From CAZIXN01 sp039180415 (GTDB lineage Bacteria > Planctomycetota > Phycisphaerae > Phycisphaerales > Phycisphaeraceae), in contig JBCDDH010000009.1 in NCBI GenBank assembly GCA_039180415.1, positions 1-64,000 of the forward strand: a stretch of DNA of 64,000 nt, written 5' to 3'. Numbering within the stretch: the first letter of the stretch is position 1; every line of letters starts with the position of its first letter. The notes below the pieces were generated by a model. It did not search any database. It was not told the DNA's origin and worked only from the letters and a program-made list of their open reading frames with translations. Shown here one piece after another: positions 17,998-25,991 of this stretch. The translations under genes were made by a program, and so were the position numbers.

Positions 17998-19341
17998 TCA
18001 CACCTCGATGCTCAACCCCTGCGCCTTCGGCAGCTTCTCGATCATTTCTTTCGCGAGCAGCTGACGGACCGGTTGCAGATCCATCCGGCCGAACCCCTCG
18101 GCGGCGAAGGCGTAGATCAGCATCGCGCGGGCGACGTCTTCGCTCAGGCCACGGGACATGAAGTAGAAGACGTTTTCGGGGTCGACGGCGCCGGTGGTGC
18201 AGCCATGCGTGCACTTGACGTCGTCGGCGTAGATCTCCAGCTGCGGCCGGGCGTTCACGCGGGCGTCGTCGCTGAGCAGCATGTTGCGATTGGACTGCAC
18301 CGCGTCGGTGAGCTGCGCGATCTGGTCCACGATGATCCGGCCGGTGAACACGCCGCGCGATTGGCCGTTCAGGATGCCCTTGTAGTACTGGCGGGAGTCG
18401 CAGTCGGGCGCGGCGTGGTGGACGCGCATGGCGTTGTCGAGGTGCTGATCGCCGTGGCCGACGTACAGGCCGTTGATCAGGCAGTGGGCGTTCTTGCCGG
18501 CCAGCGTGGGCAGCACGTTGTTGCGGACGAGCTTGCCGCCCAGCAGCACGGTGTGCGAGTGGACGTCGGCTTTTTCACCCAGGTGCGCGAACAGCGAAGA
18601 GACGTTGAACGCCGACTCGGATTCCTTTTCGAGCAGGTAGTGGTGGACCACCGCGTGCTCGGCCGCGAAGACCTCGGTGACGGCGTTGTTGAGGTACACC
18701 GCGTCGTCGCCGGTCGTGACGTAGTGCTCGATCACCGTGGCGGACGCGCCTTCCTCGGCGACGATCACGTTGCGCGGGTGCGCGGCGACCGGTTCGTCGG
18801 TCGGCGTGGCGATGCTGAGCACATGGATGGGCTTGTTCGCGTGCTGGCCGCGTTGGACGTGGACGAACACGCCGTCTTCGACGCTGGCGTTGGACAACGC
18901 TGTGAACGGGTCGTCGGTGTCTTTGGTCAGCCCGCCGATGAACGGCTCGAGCAGGTCGCGGTGCTCGCAGGCGGCCTTCTTGAGGGTGCAGCAGGTGACG
19001 TGGTCGCCGAGCGCCGCGGCGTCGTCGGAGAGGTCTTTGCGGAACCGGCCGTTGACGAAGACGAGGGTGACGTCGTCGAGGCCCGGGATGGCGAAGCGGT
19101 CGGCGTCGGCGCGGGACAACTCGGCGTCGTCGACCGCGCCGACGAAGTTGATCTGCTGCAACGCGTCAAGGTTGGTAAACCGCCAGGACTCGTTGCGTTT
19201 GTCGGGCCAGCCGAGCGCGTTGAAGCGTTCCCGGCCCGCGTCGCGCAGGGGGTTGAGCCAGCTCTGGCACTCGGGCAGATCGCGGGGCGTGGCGGTCTCG
19301 ATCACGCCGTCGAGTGTACGGGGGTGGTGGATGGTGGTCAT
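17998..19341 (-). CDS. sufD: Fe-S cluster assembly protein SufD
   Basis: 447 aa, scaffold partner that forms the SufBC2D complex. The C-terminal beta-helix domain is recognisable from VIEHYVTTGDD, through SHTVLLGGKLVRNNVLPTLAG, YKGILNGQSRGVFTGRI and LLSDDARVNARPQLEIYADDVKCTHGCTTG, to YFMSRGLSEDVARAMLIYAFA. The conserved His of SufD in KCTHG is present. It starts 16 nt after sufC ends, so the two are co-translated. ATG at 19341. Confidence 0.96.
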   Translation of the reverse strand: MTTIHHPRTLDGVIETATPRDLPECQSWLNPLRDAGRERFNALGWPDKRNESWRFTNLDALQQINFVGAVDDAELSRADADRFAIPGLDDVTLVFVNGRFRKDLSDDAAALGDHVTCCTLKKAACEHRDLLEPFIGGLTKDTDDPFTALSNASVEDGVFVHVQRGQHANKPIHVLSIATPTDEPVAAHPRNVIVAEEGASATVIEHYVTTGDDAVYLNNAVTEVFAAEHAVVHHYLLEKESESAFNVSSLFAHLGEKADVHSHTVLLGGKLVRNNVLPTLAGKNAHCLINGLYVGHGDQHLDNAMRVHHAAPDCDSRQYYKGILNGQSRGVFTGRIIVDQIAQLTDAVQSNRNMLLSDDARVNARPQLEIYADDVKCTHGCTTGAVDPENVFYFMSRGLSEDVARAMLIYAFAAEGFGRMDLQPVRQLLAKEMIEKLPKAQGLSIEV

Positions 19342-19357
19342 GGCAGGCCCTGGAGGA

Positions 19358-20143
19358 TCAGGCGGAAGCGCCGACGGCTTCGTTCACGCCGAACGGCGCG
19401 TAGCCGGTCTGTTCGAGGTCGGCGGCGACTTCCTTGCCGCCGGACTTGACGATCTGGCCCTTCACGAGGATGTGCACGTGGTCGGGCACGATGTAGTCGA
19501 GCAGGCGCTGGTAGTGGGTGATGAGCAGGAAGCCGGTGTCGGTGCCGCGCATCGAGTTGACGCCCTCGGAGACGATGCGCAACGCGTCGATGTCGAGCCC
19601 GGAATCGGTCTCGTCGAGGATGCCCAGCACGGAGCCGAGCACGGCCATCTGGAAGATCTCGAAGCGCTTCTTCTCGCCGCCGGAGAAGCCCTCGTTGACG
19701 TTGCGCTTGAGCATGTCGTAGGGCACGTTGATCTGCTGGGCCTTGGCGCGGAAGTGCTTGAGCAATTCGGCGGCGTCGAGTTCTTCCTTGCCTTCGAAGG
19801 TGCGCTTGGCGTTGACGGCGGCCTTGAGGAACTGCATCGCCGAGACGCCGGGGATTTCGACCGGGTATTGGAAGGCCAGGAACAGCCCCGCGTTGGCGCG
19901 TTCGTCGGGGCCAAGCTCAGTGATGTCTTCGCCTTGGAAGCGGATTTCGCCTTCCGTGATCTCGTAGTCCTCCTTGCCGGCGAGGACTTGAGCCAGGGTC
20001 GATTTGCCCGAGCCGTTGGGGCCCATGATCGAGTGGACCTCGCCGGGCATGATCGTGAGGTCGACGCCGTGGAGGATCTCGATGGACGGCTGGTCTTCGA
20101 GGCGGACGTGGAGGTTCTTGATTTCGAGGAGGGGGGTGGTCAT
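19358..20143 (-). CDS. sufC: Fe-S cluster assembly ATPase SufC
   Basis: 261 aa, ABC-type ATPase of the SUF complex. Walker A GPNGSGKST (about residues 40-48), Q-loop LAFQYPVEIPG, signature EGFSGGEKKRFEIFQ, Walker B LGILDETDSGLDIDAL and the switch His in LLITHYQRLLDYI. The ATG at 20143 is chosen because it directly precedes the conserved LLEIKNLHV start and has gagg-type sequence upstream; ten in-frame upstream codons lack support. The gene order sufB - exported protein - sufC - sufD is unusual. Confidence 0.96.
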   Translation of the reverse strand: MTTPLLEIKNLHVRLEDQPSIEILHGVDLTIMPGEVHSIMGPNGSGKSTLAQVLAGKEDYEITEGEIRFQGEDITELGPDERANAGLFLAFQYPVEIPGVSAMQFLKAAVNAKRTFEGKEELDAAELLKHFRAKAQQINVPYDMLKRNVNEGFSGGEKKRFEIFQMAVLGSVLGILDETDSGLDIDALRIVSEGVNSMRGTDTGFLLITHYQRLLDYIVPDHVHILVKGQIVKSGGKEVAADLEQTGYAPFGVNEAVGASA

Positions 20144-20185
20144 GGGTTTCTCGGGGTTTTTTGACGCCAAGACGCCGAGGGGAGG

Positions 20186-20827
20186 TCAGGATTGCTTGCG
20201 TAAATTGTCGAGCACGCTTTCGACCTGCCGGTGGTTTTGGGCGGTGGTTTTAATGATGAGGTTGCCGTTGAGAGCCTTCACGGTGCTGCGCTGGCTTTCC
20301 CATTCTTCGGGGAAGCCGACGGATTCGGTAATGATCTGGATGATCTGCTCGGTCGGTCGATCTTGCGGGAACTCCGCTTGATCGCGGGCTAGGTCGCGGA
20401 TGTCGTAAACCCGGGCTTCGCCACCCGGCATGACCTCCCGAAACAGGTTCACCTCGAGAACACCGTCAGTCTCTTTGAGGGTGATCCGATCGAGCGGGCC
20501 GATGTCGGCGGGTTCCAGCGAACGCAACGCGACGAGCAAGACGAGTCGCCCGGGGATCGGGCCGCTCTGCAGCGTGACGGTTTCTTCTTTGGTGATTTCG
20601 AGCGTACGGAGGGCGGGCCAGTTGACGAACAGGGCGTCGACCGTCTTTTCGCGGAATTCGTCGACGACCTGTTCGAGGGTTGCCTCTTGGTAGTTCGGCG
20701 CGTAACGCGTCCATCCCAGTTCCGCCCGCTCGGGCTCGACCGCGGGTTCGGCTCGGGCCTGAAACGACAGGAGCGTCCCGGCGGCGAGGGTGATCACCAG
20801 GCCAAAGATGCGTGAAGCCGTACTCAT
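20186..20827 (-). CDS. Exported protein inserted between sufB and sufC
   Basis: 213 aa. Signal peptide IFGLVITLAAGTLLSFQARA, cleavage after ARA at about residue 26, so it is periplasmic. The region ATLEQVVDEFREKTVDALFVNWPALRTLEI has the shape of the short secretin/TonB N-terminal (STN) domain, which sorts amphipathic sequences into the periplasm. A C-terminal part ends in NGNLIIKTTAQNHRQVESVLDNLRK, a pattern often seen at the end of such secretin-N-like repeats. It is unrelated to Fe-S assembly by sequence. Same strand, 42 nt before sufC and 47 nt after sufB. The STN assignment is by pattern only. Confidence 0.75.
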   Translation of the reverse strand: MSTASRIFGLVITLAAGTLLSFQARAEPAVEPERAELGWTRYAPNYQEATLEQVVDEFREKTVDALFVNWPALRTLEITKEETVTLQSGPIPGRLVLLVALRSLEPADIGPLDRITLKETDGVLEVNLFREVMPGGEARVYDIRDLARDQAEFPQDRPTEQIIQIITESVGFPEEWESQRSTVKALNGNLIIKTTAQNHRQVESVLDNLRKQS

Positions 20828-20874
20828 AGACACGTTCCTTTCGCGAGCGGGGACATAGGTCACAGCAAATGCGC

Positions 20875-22425
20875 TCAGCCCACGGAGCCTTCGAGGCTCA
20901 CGGCCAGCAGCTTGTTCGCCTCGACCGCGAACTCCATGGGTAGTTCGCTGAAGACTTCCTTGCAGAAGCCGTTGACCAGCAGACTCATCGCGTCTTCTTC
21001 GCTGATGCCGCGGGCGGTGCAGTAGAACAGCTGGTCCTCGGCGATCTTGGTGGTCGAGGCTTCGTGCTCGGCCGTGGCGGTGGTGTTGCGGACGTCGACG
21101 TAGGGGAACGTGTGGGCGCCGCACTGGTCGCCGATCAGGATCGAGTCGCATTGCGTGAAGTTGTGGGCCTTTTTGGCGGACTTCCGCATCTCGACCAGGC
21201 CGCGGTAGGTGTTGTGGCCCCGACCGGCGGAGATGCCCTTGGACACGATCGTGGAGGTCGTGTTCTTGCCGATGTGGATCATTTTGGTGCCGGTGTCGGC
21301 TTGTTGCTTGAGCGTGGTTAGGGCGACCGAATAAAACTCGCCTTTGGAGTGGTCGCCTTTCATGATCACGGACGGGTACTTCCACGTGATCGCGCTGCCG
21401 GTCTCGACCTGGGTCCACGAGATGTGGGCGTGATCCCCATTGCAAACCCCGCGTTTGGTGACGAAGTTGAAGATGCCACCCTTGCCGTCTTCGTCGCCGG
21501 GATACCAGTTTTGGATCGTCGAGTACTTGATCTTCGCGTCCTTCTCGGCGATCAGCTCGACCACCGCGGCGTGCAGCTGGTTTTCGTCGCGCTGCGGGGC
21601 GGTGCAGCCTTCGAGGTACGACACCTCCGCGCCTTCGTCGGCGATGATAAGGGTGCGCTCGAACTGCCCGGTGTTCCGCGCATTGATGCGGAAATAGGTG
21701 GACAGTTCCATCGGGCACTTGGTGTTTTTCGGGACGTACACGAACGAACCGTCGGAGAACACCGCGCTGTTGAGGCAGGCGTAGTAGTTGTCGGCATAGG
21801 GGACGACCGAGCCGAGGTACTTCTTGACCAGCTCGGGGTGATCGCGGACGGCCTCGCTGATCGAGCAGAAGATCACGCCCGCCTCGGCGAGCTGTTTCTG
21901 GAAGGTCGTCGCGACGGAGACGGAGTCGAATACCGCGTCGACCGCCACGGGCTTGCCGCCGACGGTCGCGGGGATTTCCGAGCCGTCGCCGCCTTCCTTC
22001 ACGCCGCGGGCGTCGAGCTCGGCGGCTTCCGCGGGGGACGCGTCGGTGATGCCGAGCAGCGCCTTGGTTTCGTTGAGCGAGATGCCGAGCTTCTCGTACG
22101 TCTCCAGCAACGCGGGGTCGACCTCGTCGAGCGACTTGGGGGCCTGCTTGGGCGCGGCGTAATAAGAGATCGACTGGAGGTCGGGCTGCTCGTAGCCGTA
22201 GGGCAGGAATTGCCAAGTCGGCGGGTTCATCTTCTGGTGGTGCCGCAGAGCCTTGAGCCGCCAGTCAAGCATCCAGTCGGGCTCGCCCTTCTTGGCCGAG
22301 ATGAAGCGGACGGTGTCGTCGTTCAGCCCGGGCGGGGCGAACTCCTGCTCGATGTCGGTGGTCCACCCGTACTTGTATTCGCGCCGCTCTTCGGTCATCG
22401 CGGCGACTTCGGCGGTGGTGGTCAT
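20875..22425 (-). CDS. sufB: Fe-S cluster assembly protein SufB
   Basis: 516 aa, the scaffold subunit on which the nascent cluster is built. Matches the family from YKYGWTTDIEQEFAPPGL, through YVPKNTKCPMELSTYFRIN and EGCTAPQRDENQLHAAVVEL, to KRGVCNGDHAHISWTQVETGS, SKGISAGRGHNTYRGLV and THxF-like CDSILIGDQCGAHTFPYVDV. EHEASTTKIAEDQLFYC carries the conserved Glu/His region. It is the promoter-proximal gene of the suf cluster. An Ala/Gly-rich insert around residues 130-160 (ASPAEAAELDARGVKEGG...) lengthens it over the usual ~480 aa. Confidence 0.97.
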   Translation of the reverse strand: MTTTAEVAAMTEERREYKYGWTTDIEQEFAPPGLNDDTVRFISAKKGEPDWMLDWRLKALRHHQKMNPPTWQFLPYGYEQPDLQSISYYAAPKQAPKSLDEVDPALLETYEKLGISLNETKALLGITDASPAEAAELDARGVKEGGDGSEIPATVGGKPVAVDAVFDSVSVATTFQKQLAEAGVIFCSISEAVRDHPELVKKYLGSVVPYADNYYACLNSAVFSDGSFVYVPKNTKCPMELSTYFRINARNTGQFERTLIIADEGAEVSYLEGCTAPQRDENQLHAAVVELIAEKDAKIKYSTIQNWYPGDEDGKGGIFNFVTKRGVCNGDHAHISWTQVETGSAITWKYPSVIMKGDHSKGEFYSVALTTLKQQADTGTKMIHIGKNTTSTIVSKGISAGRGHNTYRGLVEMRKSAKKAHNFTQCDSILIGDQCGAHTFPYVDVRNTTATAEHEASTTKIAEDQLFYCTARGISEEDAMSLLVNGFCKEVFSELPMEFAVEANKLLAVSLEGSVG

Positions 22426-22733
22426 GGGCTTGTCGGCCTTAGCTAGCTAGGGTTCAAGGAACAGGGATCGGCTCACGAAACCCGTCCAAGTTCGGGCGAT
22501 TCGTGTCGTTTTTTGGCGTCCGCACGACCGATTCGGGCATCAAAGCGTCCAAAACGTTCACGTGCGGTTCGCAGCGCAGTGTAGACCTATTCGGAAGCCT
22601 TGACTACTATTCTGCGAACGAATTTCATCGCGGGATTCGCCGATCCTTTGATCGTCGATCGCCGAAATGATCAAGGCTCCGCACGGGTTGTTTTATACAG
22701 TCCGATCCCCGTTCCCCGAACCCCAGACCGACC
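22426..22733. promoter_or_regulatory. Divergent promoter region of sufB and the A-type carrier
   Basis: 308 bases between divergent Fe-S genes, with no coding frame of its own. AT-rich patches include ttgactactattctgcg (from about 22600, a -35-like TTGACT) and ttgttttatacag (about 22688-22700, -10-like TATACA). An imperfect inverted repeat cctttgatc (22645-22653) / gatcaagg (22669-22676) lies just upstream of the carrier gene and is a candidate operator for an Fe-S or iron regulator. No experimental motif is recognised. Confidence 0.45.
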
Positions 22734-23066
22734 ATGCCCATCGCCCTCTCCGAAACCGCCGCCAAGGAAATCAAGAACATCATCGAGCAGCAGGAACTCG
22801 ATCGCGAGAACGTCCGCCTCCGTGTCGGCGTCAAGGGCGGCGGCTGCTCGGGTTTCTCCTACCTGCTGGACCTGACCGAGACGCACCGCGACAACGACGA
22901 AGAGTTTGAGATCCACGGCATCAAGGTCGTTTGCGACCCCAAGTCGTACCTGTATCTCAACGGCACGAACGTCGATTTCAAAGACGAGGTGATGGGCCGG
23001 GGCTTCGTGTTCAACAACCCCAATGCGACGAGCACGTGCGGGTGTGGTTCGTCTTTTAGCGCTTAA
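22734..23066 (+). CDS. HesB/IscA-type iron-sulfur carrier protein
   Basis: 110 aa, A-type carrier that receives Fe-S clusters and passes them to target enzymes. The three conserved cysteines are in GGGCSGFSYLLDL (about residue 39) and the C-terminal STCGCGSSF (about residues 103-105). The N-terminus ALSETAAKEIKNIIEQQ is typical. SufA, ErpA and IscA cannot be told apart reliably here, so no symbol is given. It is divergent from sufB, which supports a role with the SUF machinery. Confidence 0.94.
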   Translation: MPIALSETAAKEIKNIIEQQELDRENVRLRVGVKGGGCSGFSYLLDLTETHRDNDEEFEIHGIKVVCDPKSYLYLNGTNVDFKDEVMGRGFVFNNPNATSTCGCGSSFSA

Positions 23067-23093
23067 GCAACGCGATCCAGGCATAACCATCGG

Positions 23094-23119
23094 AAGCCCG
23101 CGTTCGTTGACGCGGGCTT
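23094..23119 (+). terminator. Rho-independent terminator after the A-type carrier
   Basis: 10-bp inverted repeat aagcccgcgt / acgcgggctt with loop tcgttg (23104-23109), ending in TTTT. It is 27 bases past the stop codon. Confidence 0.85.
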
Positions 23120-23162
23120 TTCCTGCTTTCGCGGGGTCGCCCGCCTCGATACAAAAGCGGGC

Positions 23163-23975
23163 GTGAAACTCTGGCCCCATCACGAACGGGCGATCGCGTC
23201 GTTGATCGGTGAATTATCAGAGGGAACCGACGCGCTCGCGCTCATCCTCGGCGGATCGCTGGCCCGCGGTTGGGGTTCGCCGACCAGCGACCTCGACGGG
23301 CACCTGCTGATCGCCGAGTCGGCGATGGAGCGCCATGTCGCAAACGGGCAATACGTTTTTGTTCCCCAGCGCAACCACTGCGACTACGACGGCGGGTATG
23401 TCGATCTGAAATTGGTGTCGCATGCGCTGCTGGAAGACGCGGCGGCCCGGGCGAGCGAGCCGTTCCGAAACGCTTACGTCGGCGTCGAAGTCGTCTGGGC
23501 ACGCGACGGCGTGGACGCCGACGGCTTGCGTTCGCTGATGGCCCGGATCGCGACGTATCCGGAAGCCGACCACGCCGAGAAGGTGATGCTGTTGGCGAGC
23601 CACCTGCGGGGGATGCACTGGTACGTCGCTGAGGCCGACAAACGCGACGACCGGTACCTGATGCTGTGGTGCGCCCAGCGGACGGCGCTGCTGGCGGCGC
23701 GGCTGGTGCTGGCCGAGAATCGGATGCTGTATCCGTTTCACAAGTGGCTCATGCGGTCGGTGCGCGAGTTGCCTCAGAAGCCGGCGGGCTTGCTCGACGC
23801 CATCGACGCCGCGCTGGCGACGCCGAGCGCCGCGACCGTGCGGGCGTTGGCGGAGTTGGTGGACGGTTGGCGCGACTGGGGCGCCCCGGACGCGTGGTGG
23901 AACCCGTGGCTTTCGCGGACCGAGTGGGCCTGGCGGATCCGCGGGGAAGGGGCGATGGGGATCGACGAGGTGTGA
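23163..23975 (+). CDS. Nucleotidyltransferase-domain protein
   Basis: 270 aa, GTG start at 23163. The N-terminal domain has the pol-beta/MNT signature ILGGSLARGWGSPTSDLDGHLLI (about residues 28-50), with the GS motif and the metal-binding Asp pair of SDLD. A third acidic residue is probably the Asp in GGYVDLKLV. The helical C-terminal part, ending WWNPWLSRTEWAWRIRGEG, resembles aminoglycoside-nucleotidyltransferase-like proteins. The substrate (small molecule, tRNA or protein) is unknown. A decayed second copy of its 3' end lies at 25786-25932. Confidence 0.85.
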   Translation: MKLWPHHERAIASLIGELSEGTDALALILGGSLARGWGSPTSDLDGHLLIAESAMERHVANGQYVFVPQRNHCDYDGGYVDLKLVSHALLEDAAARASEPFRNAYVGVEVVWARDGVDADGLRSLMARIATYPEADHAEKVMLLASHLRGMHWYVAEADKRDDRYLMLWCAQRTALLAARLVLAENRMLYPFHKWLMRSVRELPQKPAGLLDAIDAALATPSAATVRALAELVDGWRDWGAPDAWWNPWLSRTEWAWRIRGEGAMGIDEV

Positions 23976-24013
23976 GCGGACGAGAGGATCAGGCGGCTGG
24001 GCCGTAGGTGCGT

Positions 24014-25159
24014 TCATCCTTCCGTCTTGTGATTCAGCAGCCAGGCCGTGATCGCCTCGAAGTCGAAGTCGTTCTCGGGAAAGTCGCGGATCGTGGTCCG
24101 AGCTCCGCTGCCCAACGCCAGTAAGACCACACGGCCTTGCCCGATCTGGCCGACGACCATCACGGGCATCTGACCGGTCGGCGGGTCGGCGGTCCGCGGT
24201 TGGCCGTTATGGTCGGTGACGGGCACGGTCTGGGGTCGGTGGATTAGCAGCACCGCGGAGGCGACGGGCTCGAAAATCCAGGCGCAGGTGAAGGCATACA
24301 CGGTTTGGCCGGGCGAAAACCCCGGGATGGTCGGATGCGTCGCCAGCACGTCCGCTTCGACTAGTCTCCGCTCGTCCAGCCAGCCTCCTCCTTCGTGGTT
24401 GTGGTGGGAGCCGAGGGGTGTCGGCCGGGCGAGGTTGATTCGCATGACCAGCGGGTGATCGACCCCCGGCCGGTTGCCGCCGGTGAAGTCGTTGGTGTAC
24501 ATCGGCACGCCGGACTCGATCGCGGCGACGAGCGGCGCGAGCACGTCTTCGCGGATGTTGGTGTGGTGGCCCAGGTAGATCAGGTCTAGGCCGGCCCACG
24601 CCTCGGGGTCGGTCGCCGAGACCATCGGCCGATCGGCCAGCCCGCGGTTGACCAATGCCGCGGGGTCGTTTTCGGTGCCCGGCTCGACCAGCAGCACCAC
24701 CTCGTACCGAGGCCCAGCAAGGTGCACCTCGGCCATCCCCAATTGGCGGAAGTAGCCCGGGATCACCGTCTGGTCGGGGTCGATCGACGTCGTCGCCGCC
24801 GTCTGGCTGACCAGCACCCCGACCCGGATCGTCTCCCCGAGCGGGGCGGCAGCGGCGTTGGGGTTGGTCCCGGCGAACCGCGACGGGGACAAGACGGCTA
24901 CCCCTTGCCACACCGCGAAGGTGATGCCGCCGGTAAACACGCCGATCGCGAGCAACAGTTTGAGACCCGAGCCGGTCGCGAGCGCCGCGAGCCCGCCGCC
25001 GGTCGACAACGGCACCCCGCTGACGCCGATGGTCTTCAGCGTGCCGGTCAGCACGACCGGCACCGTCGCCGCCGACGCCGCCTGCTCCAGGCCCACCGTC
25101 AACGCCGCCGCGGTCACCTCTACGCTCCGCCGCCGCAGCACGGTCCGCAACGCGTCCAC
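24014..25159 (-). CDS. Membrane/GATase1-like protein, split-off extension of the sigma factor
   Basis: 381 aa from GTG 25159. The opening DALRTVLRRRSVEVTAAALTVGL looks like the end of a sigma region 4 helix running into the linker of planctomycete ECF factors with long C-terminal extensions. One membrane helix follows (LKLLLAIGVFTGGITFAVW, about residues 67-85). Then comes an extracytoplasmic domain with RVGVLVSQTA, DLIYLGHHTN and GQGRVVLLALGSG, resembling ThuA/class I glutamine amidotransferase-like folds without an evident catalytic Cys. It is in the same frame as the upstream sigma gene, separated only by a TAG and one codon. Confidence 0.7.
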   Translation of the reverse strand: MDALRTVLRRRSVEVTAAALTVGLEQAASAATVPVVLTGTLKTIGVSGVPLSTGGGLAALATGSGLKLLLAIGVFTGGITFAVWQGVAVLSPSRFAGTNPNAAAAPLGETIRVGVLVSQTAATTSIDPDQTVIPGYFRQLGMAEVHLAGPRYEVVLLVEPGTENDPAALVNRGLADRPMVSATDPEAWAGLDLIYLGHHTNIREDVLAPLVAAIESGVPMYTNDFTGGNRPGVDHPLVMRINLARPTPLGSHHNHEGGGWLDERRLVEADVLATHPTIPGFSPGQTVYAFTCAWIFEPVASAVLLIHRPQTVPVTDHNGQPRTADPPTGQMPVMVVGQIGQGRVVLLALGSGARTTIRDFPENDFDFEAITAWLLNHKTEG

Positions 25160-25162
25160 CGC

Positions 25163-25639
25163 CTAGGCCGAACGCCGGCTCATGGTCGGGACGCTGGTGC
25201 CGTGCCGACTCGCCAACTGCTGAAGCGTTTGGCTCCGCAGATAGCGGTCGACGATCAATGCGCGGTGGGCCTCGTCCAGCTCCAGCATCGCCTCGTCGAC
25301 CAGGGGTTGCAGTTCTGCCCAACGGGTCGCCTCGGTGCCCCGTTGAAGCCGGGCCCACTCCCGGGCGCGCCGGTCCTGGGAGTCGCGCCGCCGGATCCGG
25401 TCGAGGCAAGTGGTCGTCGCGGTCCGCTGAAGCCATCCCCCCAGGCTGGACTGGATCGCCTCGGCGTGCCGGGCCAGCTTGAGGAACGTGTCCTGTGCCG
25501 CGTCCTCGGCGTCCGTCGCGTTACGCAGCGTCCGCAGGCAGACGCCGTAAACCATCTCTTGGTAGCGGTCCACCAGCAACGCAAACGCGTCGGGGTCTCG
25601 GTGTTTCTGGTATCGCCGCAGCGCCGTGTTGTCCGTCAT
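25163..25639 (-). CDS. ECF RNA polymerase sigma factor, ends at an in-frame TAG
   Basis: 158 aa. Sigma region 2 is clear (FALLVDRYQEMVYGVCLRTL, then DAEDAAQDTFLKLARH, about residues 17-57). Region 4 runs ELDEAHRALIVDRYL, QTLQQLASRHGTSVPTMSRR, stopping in the middle of the final recognition helix. In related proteins SRR is followed by about 15 helical residues and a C-terminal extension. Here a TAG (25163-25165) interrupts and the frame stays open beyond it. The ATG at 25639 has gggagag 6 nt upstream. It may be a truncated but functional factor, a pseudogene, or the front half of a read-through product. Confidence 0.8.
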   Translation of the reverse strand: MTDNTALRRYQKHRDPDAFALLVDRYQEMVYGVCLRTLRNATDAEDAAQDTFLKLARHAEAIQSSLGGWLQRTATTTCLDRIRRRDSQDRRAREWARLQRGTEATRWAELQPLVDEAMLELDEAHRALIVDRYLRSQTLQQLASRHGTSVPTMSRRSA

Positions 25640-25785
25640 CGAAGCTCTCCCGGTGTGCATCACCCCCTCGCAGGACGCACGCCCGGGGCAGATTTTTCAT
25701 TCCGACATAATCCTGGGCAAACGCGGCTTCGACCGGGCCCGCGCCGCTCTTCGCGGAGCGATCACACCGTCACCGAAAGCCCTGC

Positions 25786-25932
25786 GCGCCGAGCGCCGCG
25801 ACGGTGCACGCATTGACGGAGGGTTGGCGTGATTGGGGTACCCGGGACGCGTGGGGGAACCCGTGGCTGTCGGGTACTCAGTGAGCGTGGCGGACCCGCG
25901 GGTCAGGGGCAATGGGGATTGGCGAGGTGTGA
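25786..25932 (+). pseudogene. Decayed copy of the nucleotidyltransferase 3' end
   Basis: From about 25786 the sequence aligns to the 3' end of the nucleotidyltransferase gene (around 23830-23975), with one 9-base deletion in this copy. Over the last ~119 bases there are no gaps and about 82 percent identity by my hand count. Translated in the parental frame it reads GWRDWGTRDAWGNPWLSGTQ, then an in-frame TGA, then AWRTRGSGAMGIGEV and the same terminal TGA. There is no start codon or NTase domain, so it is non-coding. Confidence 0.8.
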
Positions 25933-25991
25933 GTCGATTGCGTTTTCATTCGGCCGCGGTCTTCAGTGAAGATCGAGCGTAAGCCATTGCA

